A DNA stretch of 64,000 bases. Origin: Isoetes taiwanensis. Taxonomy: Eukaryota > Streptophyta > Lycopodiopsida > Isoetales > Isoetaceae. Position numbers and translations under genes: made by a program. This document shows positions 61,365 to 64,000 of this stretch, in pieces. The notes below the pieces were generated by a model, which was not told where the DNA came from, ran no database searches, and saw only the letters and a program-made list of their open reading frames with translations. Position 1 is the stretch's first letter. Each line of letters opens with the position of its first letter. The DNA is taken from contig JAJEKV010000014.1 of NCBI GenBank assembly GCA_021234155.1, positions 2,824,498 through 2,888,497 on the forward strand, in the 5' to 3' direction.

Positions 61365-61605
61365 TCTATATAAGGGTTTCCCCTTAAACCCTAAACCGCT
61401 TTTTCTCTTTGCATTTTAGGGTTTCCTTGAGCTCCTTCCTTTCTTTCGTATTTAGGTTCTCTTGAGCCATTCCTGCCAAGTTAGACCTAAACTCCAGATT
61501 GCTGTGCTCGAAAAGCTTTGCACAACAAATCGCCGAGTAAGCGTGAGTCTTCGCCAGGATCGAGGCATGGATGCATCTCGAGGATCCGAGCAGGTCCAAG
61601 ACCAG
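61365..61605 (+). promoter_or_regulatory. Promoter-like block with TATA, telo-box and possible first exon
   Basis: TCTATATAAG (61365-61374) is a good TATA box, followed 12 bp later by AAACCCTAAACC (61386-61397), a telo-box found near plant transcription starts, and its inverse TTTTAGGGTTTCC near 61414. An ATG at 61567 opens 13 codons (MDASRGSEQVQDQ) that end at CAG|GTAATC, a plausible donor. No downstream exon is identifiable. It may equally be the promoter part of an LTR. Confidence 0.3.
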
Positions 61606-63444
61606 GTAATCACCATTCAAGCAGTAAAGCCACCTTTTTGGCTAGGCAATAAGCTAGTTTAGCATGTTAGCCTAAGAATAGAGGCCTTACATCCCGGTAG
61701 ATCATAAGCTCCTAACAAAGGAACCTAACACTAGATGTTTAGGTAGATAGATTAGATGTTATTCTTCATTTTAGTTCGCGGATGATGTTGGTATTTCACT
61801 TTGTGACCTCCATGTATTGGGAAGGGGGGTAGAGGCCTAAAGCCCGTGGTAGCGTATGATTATAGGTAGCCTACTAGTTCCCCAATACTTGGCGGCCCGG
61901 GGCACAAGGAGCCCGCCCGGTTGTGGGTGGAGGGGCTAGGCCGATGAAAAAAGGGGACTTTGTCCCATCATCACGTAAGAGTGTCCTCTCGTGTGTAAAG
62001 CCTACCAGAATCTTAGTGAGCTAGGCTTAATGGCTTGCCAACGCTGGGTGGGCAAGGTGCATGAGTCGACACCTTGGGGCGATGCCGTCCTTCTATGAGG
62101 TTAGCCAATAAGGGCAATGGCCCCTCCGCCACCTCGGATGGGCATGCATGCCCCCTCGAGGAGAGGTGACTCTTCTCCTGCCTCCCATCTGGGGTCAGAG
62201 ATGCAACCCAAAAGAGGGTAGCTCCTCTTGGCTATGTACTCCTACAGCAGTTACGCCCTGGCCCCAATACCTTCTAACCTACACCGCAGCGTGCACAGAG
62301 GGGCTGATGGTGTGGACTATTCTCGCTATACTTTATGCCAGCCAAATCCATTGCCATGAATTATGCGTCTCAAGTAATGATTTCTGGAGGCTCAAGCCGT
62401 CACCAAACCCCTTGAGTCTCGGTGCCCTGGCCTGATCTCTCCTTGTTGTGATTGTTCATGCTGATATTGTTATATATGTGGTGATTATGATGCGCTCACC
62501 TCTTCGAGGTGAATGTATTGATATAACAAGCATATATGCTCATGTTTATTCACGCCCAAAGAGCTAGGCTCTAATTCGGAAAGGAGATGGGTGAATGACA
62601 CATCTACTCTTCCCTTGGTCGGCTCATTCCACCGGGGTGGTGTCAGTGGATGGCCCCCGCCAAATTTGATCATAGGGGAATGCCCGCTCTTCTGATAATG
62701 GCTGTGTACATCGCTTAAGAAGCGCAGGGGACGTCACGCTGGGTATCGAGCATGATCTTGGTAGCCCAAGATCTAACACTCATCTTTCATTTCCTCGCTA
62801 GGGACTAAATGTGTGACTTCAAGTCTTGGGGAATAGCCACCAAGCATGAACCCTCAAAATTGGAAAAAAAATTCCCAATTTCTAAAAGAATAGGGTTAAT
62901 GCTAAGTTGGTAGTAAGTTTTAGCAAAAACCCAACCAAATTTGGGCTGTGCTAGGTGACCCTTTCATGTAGTAAGTACCGCACTAAACTGCCATTCCTGA
63001 TTTGCTCCTCACAAGACCGTGTGAGTGGTGGACCCATGTTGACCTAGTTAGATGCATAATTCTAGCTAACTGATATAGTGCAGCCTTCTCAGCTATCCCT
63101 AGATTTTAGCTTGCCTTTGCATGTTACAGATCACTAAGAAACTCTTTATAAAATTGAAAATTGGACCCAAAGAGGTGACTACGTAGTGCTCTAATTCAAC
63201 CGCCATTCTGATTTGCTCCTCAAGACCGTGTGAGTGGTGGATGCTTTTTATGGCTACATAAACCTAATGTATTCATCATAACTACACTAATACCTCCTAG
63301 AATAGCATAATATGGAATTGCGTGTCCAAACCTTAAAAATTTCCCTACCTATAAGTAGACAATTAGGTTCCTCATTTTACACTTATCTCCTCCAAAGAAT
63401 AGCCTCGGCCCGTAAGACTCCATTTTAGGCTGTGAGCTCCGATT
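61606..63444. other. Unassigned, GC-richer stretch with a direct repeat
   Basis: No recognised gene. The block GATTTGCTCCTC(AC)AAGACCGTGTGAGTGG occurs at about 62998-63031 and 63210-63241. Confidence 0.45.
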
Positions 63445-63696
63445 ATGCTGGATACAAATATGGCCCTGGACCAAACAGTAATCGCCTCGCAGATCGTAGT
63501 GCCCCAAATCAATGGAGTGCCCAAGAGCTGGGCTGCCCAGCCAGGTAAGGCCGACAGCTCGTGGAGCAAGCCAAAGAGACAGATGCGAGGCCAACAAATG
63601 GGCCGTGAGGAGGTCCAGAGCATCAGGAGGGAGGAGCCAGCCCATGATACTCTCTTAGGAGGAGCAGCCAGAGCACGAGGGCCCGAGCAGCCGTAA
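63445..63696 (+). CDS. Unrecognised basic ORF, perhaps gag-like
   Basis: An ATG-initiated frame of 83 codons is rich in Arg, Gln and Glu (for example KPKRQMRGQQMGREE). The DNA after it (63700-64000) is strongly purine-rich with Glu- and Arg-rich frames, as in some retroelement gag genes, but no zinc knuckle is visible before the window ends. The assignment is speculative. Confidence 0.25.
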   Translation: MLDTNMALDQTVIASQIVVPQINGVPKSWAAQPGKADSSWSKPKRQMRGQQMGREEVQSIRREEPAHDTLLGGAARARGPEQP

Positions 63697-64000
63697 TCTA
63701 ACAAACCTGTGAGGAAGAGCTTAGCTGCGAAGAGTTGAGGAGGGAGCTAGAGAGGGAGCCTCAAGAGATTGAACAAGAAGGAGCGTAAGAGAAAAGGAGA
63801 GCTGGCGAAACACGTGTGTCAAGAAGACCAAGGAGGATGCCATGAGAGAAGGAAGAGCTCTAAACTAAGGAGGAGAAGAGACGTAAGAAGGAGGAGCGCA
63901 GAAGCTTAGCGCGAGGAGCCGCTGCGTAAGAAGGCGCATAAGGAAAGCCCCGAGTTGCCTAAGGAGACAGCAATACGTAACTGAAACTGAAGTACACCGA

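Overview
The window is nuclear DNA from a land plant with a large, repeat-rich genome. The evidence is GT-AG introns, a plant LPR-type multicopper oxidase, a plant-type VPS41 with a C-terminal RING, initiator-Met-tRNA primer sites next to LTRs, and layered plant retrotransposons. A fern or another plant with a similarly bloated genome is my guess. The sequence does not fix the species.

Only two host genes look substantially complete, both on the minus strand. The first, at 8140-9970, has two exons and encodes an LPR1/LPR2-like secreted multicopper ferroxidase of about 584 residues. A perfect match to the phosphate-starvation P1BS consensus lies 44 bp upstream of its ATG. The second, at 26341-31687, has about 19 exons and encodes VPS41, a subunit of the HOPS vacuolar tethering complex. 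Its splice sites are almost all clean, but three single-base reading-frame breaks remain. These point either to assembly indels or to a recently broken copy. Gene relics lie at 11.95-12.8 kb (condensin CAP-D2, no introns, many stops) and 13.6-15.1 kb (an unrecognised acidic ORF, then an FCP1/HAD-like exon).

Most of the rest is mobile DNA. 0-1.1 kb: degenerate GAATCT array with a 10-11 bp period, then LTR leader. 1.1-6.7 kb: minus-strand Ty3/gypsy chromovirus split by a hAT-like element, itself split by an inverted pair of LTR-like arms; each insertion has its own target-site duplication. 7-8 kb and 11 kb: repeats with tRNA-like Pol III boxes. 17.3-20.2 kb: LINE remnants. 20.2-24.0 kb: PIF/Harbinger remnants. 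24.2-26.0 kb: two related repeats each ending in a long GA array. 33.3-36.6 kb: decayed plus-strand Ty3/gypsy. 38.2-56.5 kb: a very large plus-strand Ty3/gypsy (Tat/Ogre-like) bounded by diverged direct LTRs, with an A-rich interior, a nested non-autonomous copia-like element (49841-52341, TSD TCATC) and a retroposon inside its 3' LTR (16-bp TSD). 56.7-58.8 kb: 3' end of another minus-strand gypsy element. 58.8-64 kb: unassigned, possibly another retroelement with a promoter-like block near 61.37 kb.

I see no sign of a novel multi-gene system. The most unusual objects are the three-level nested insertion with an inverted-LTR palindrome (2.8-5.1 kb), the LTR carrying a polypurine tract on one side and a primer-binding site on the other (1.1-2.1 kb), the helically phased GAATCT array, and the four-copy inverted 19-bp motif at 14.68-14.81 kb.
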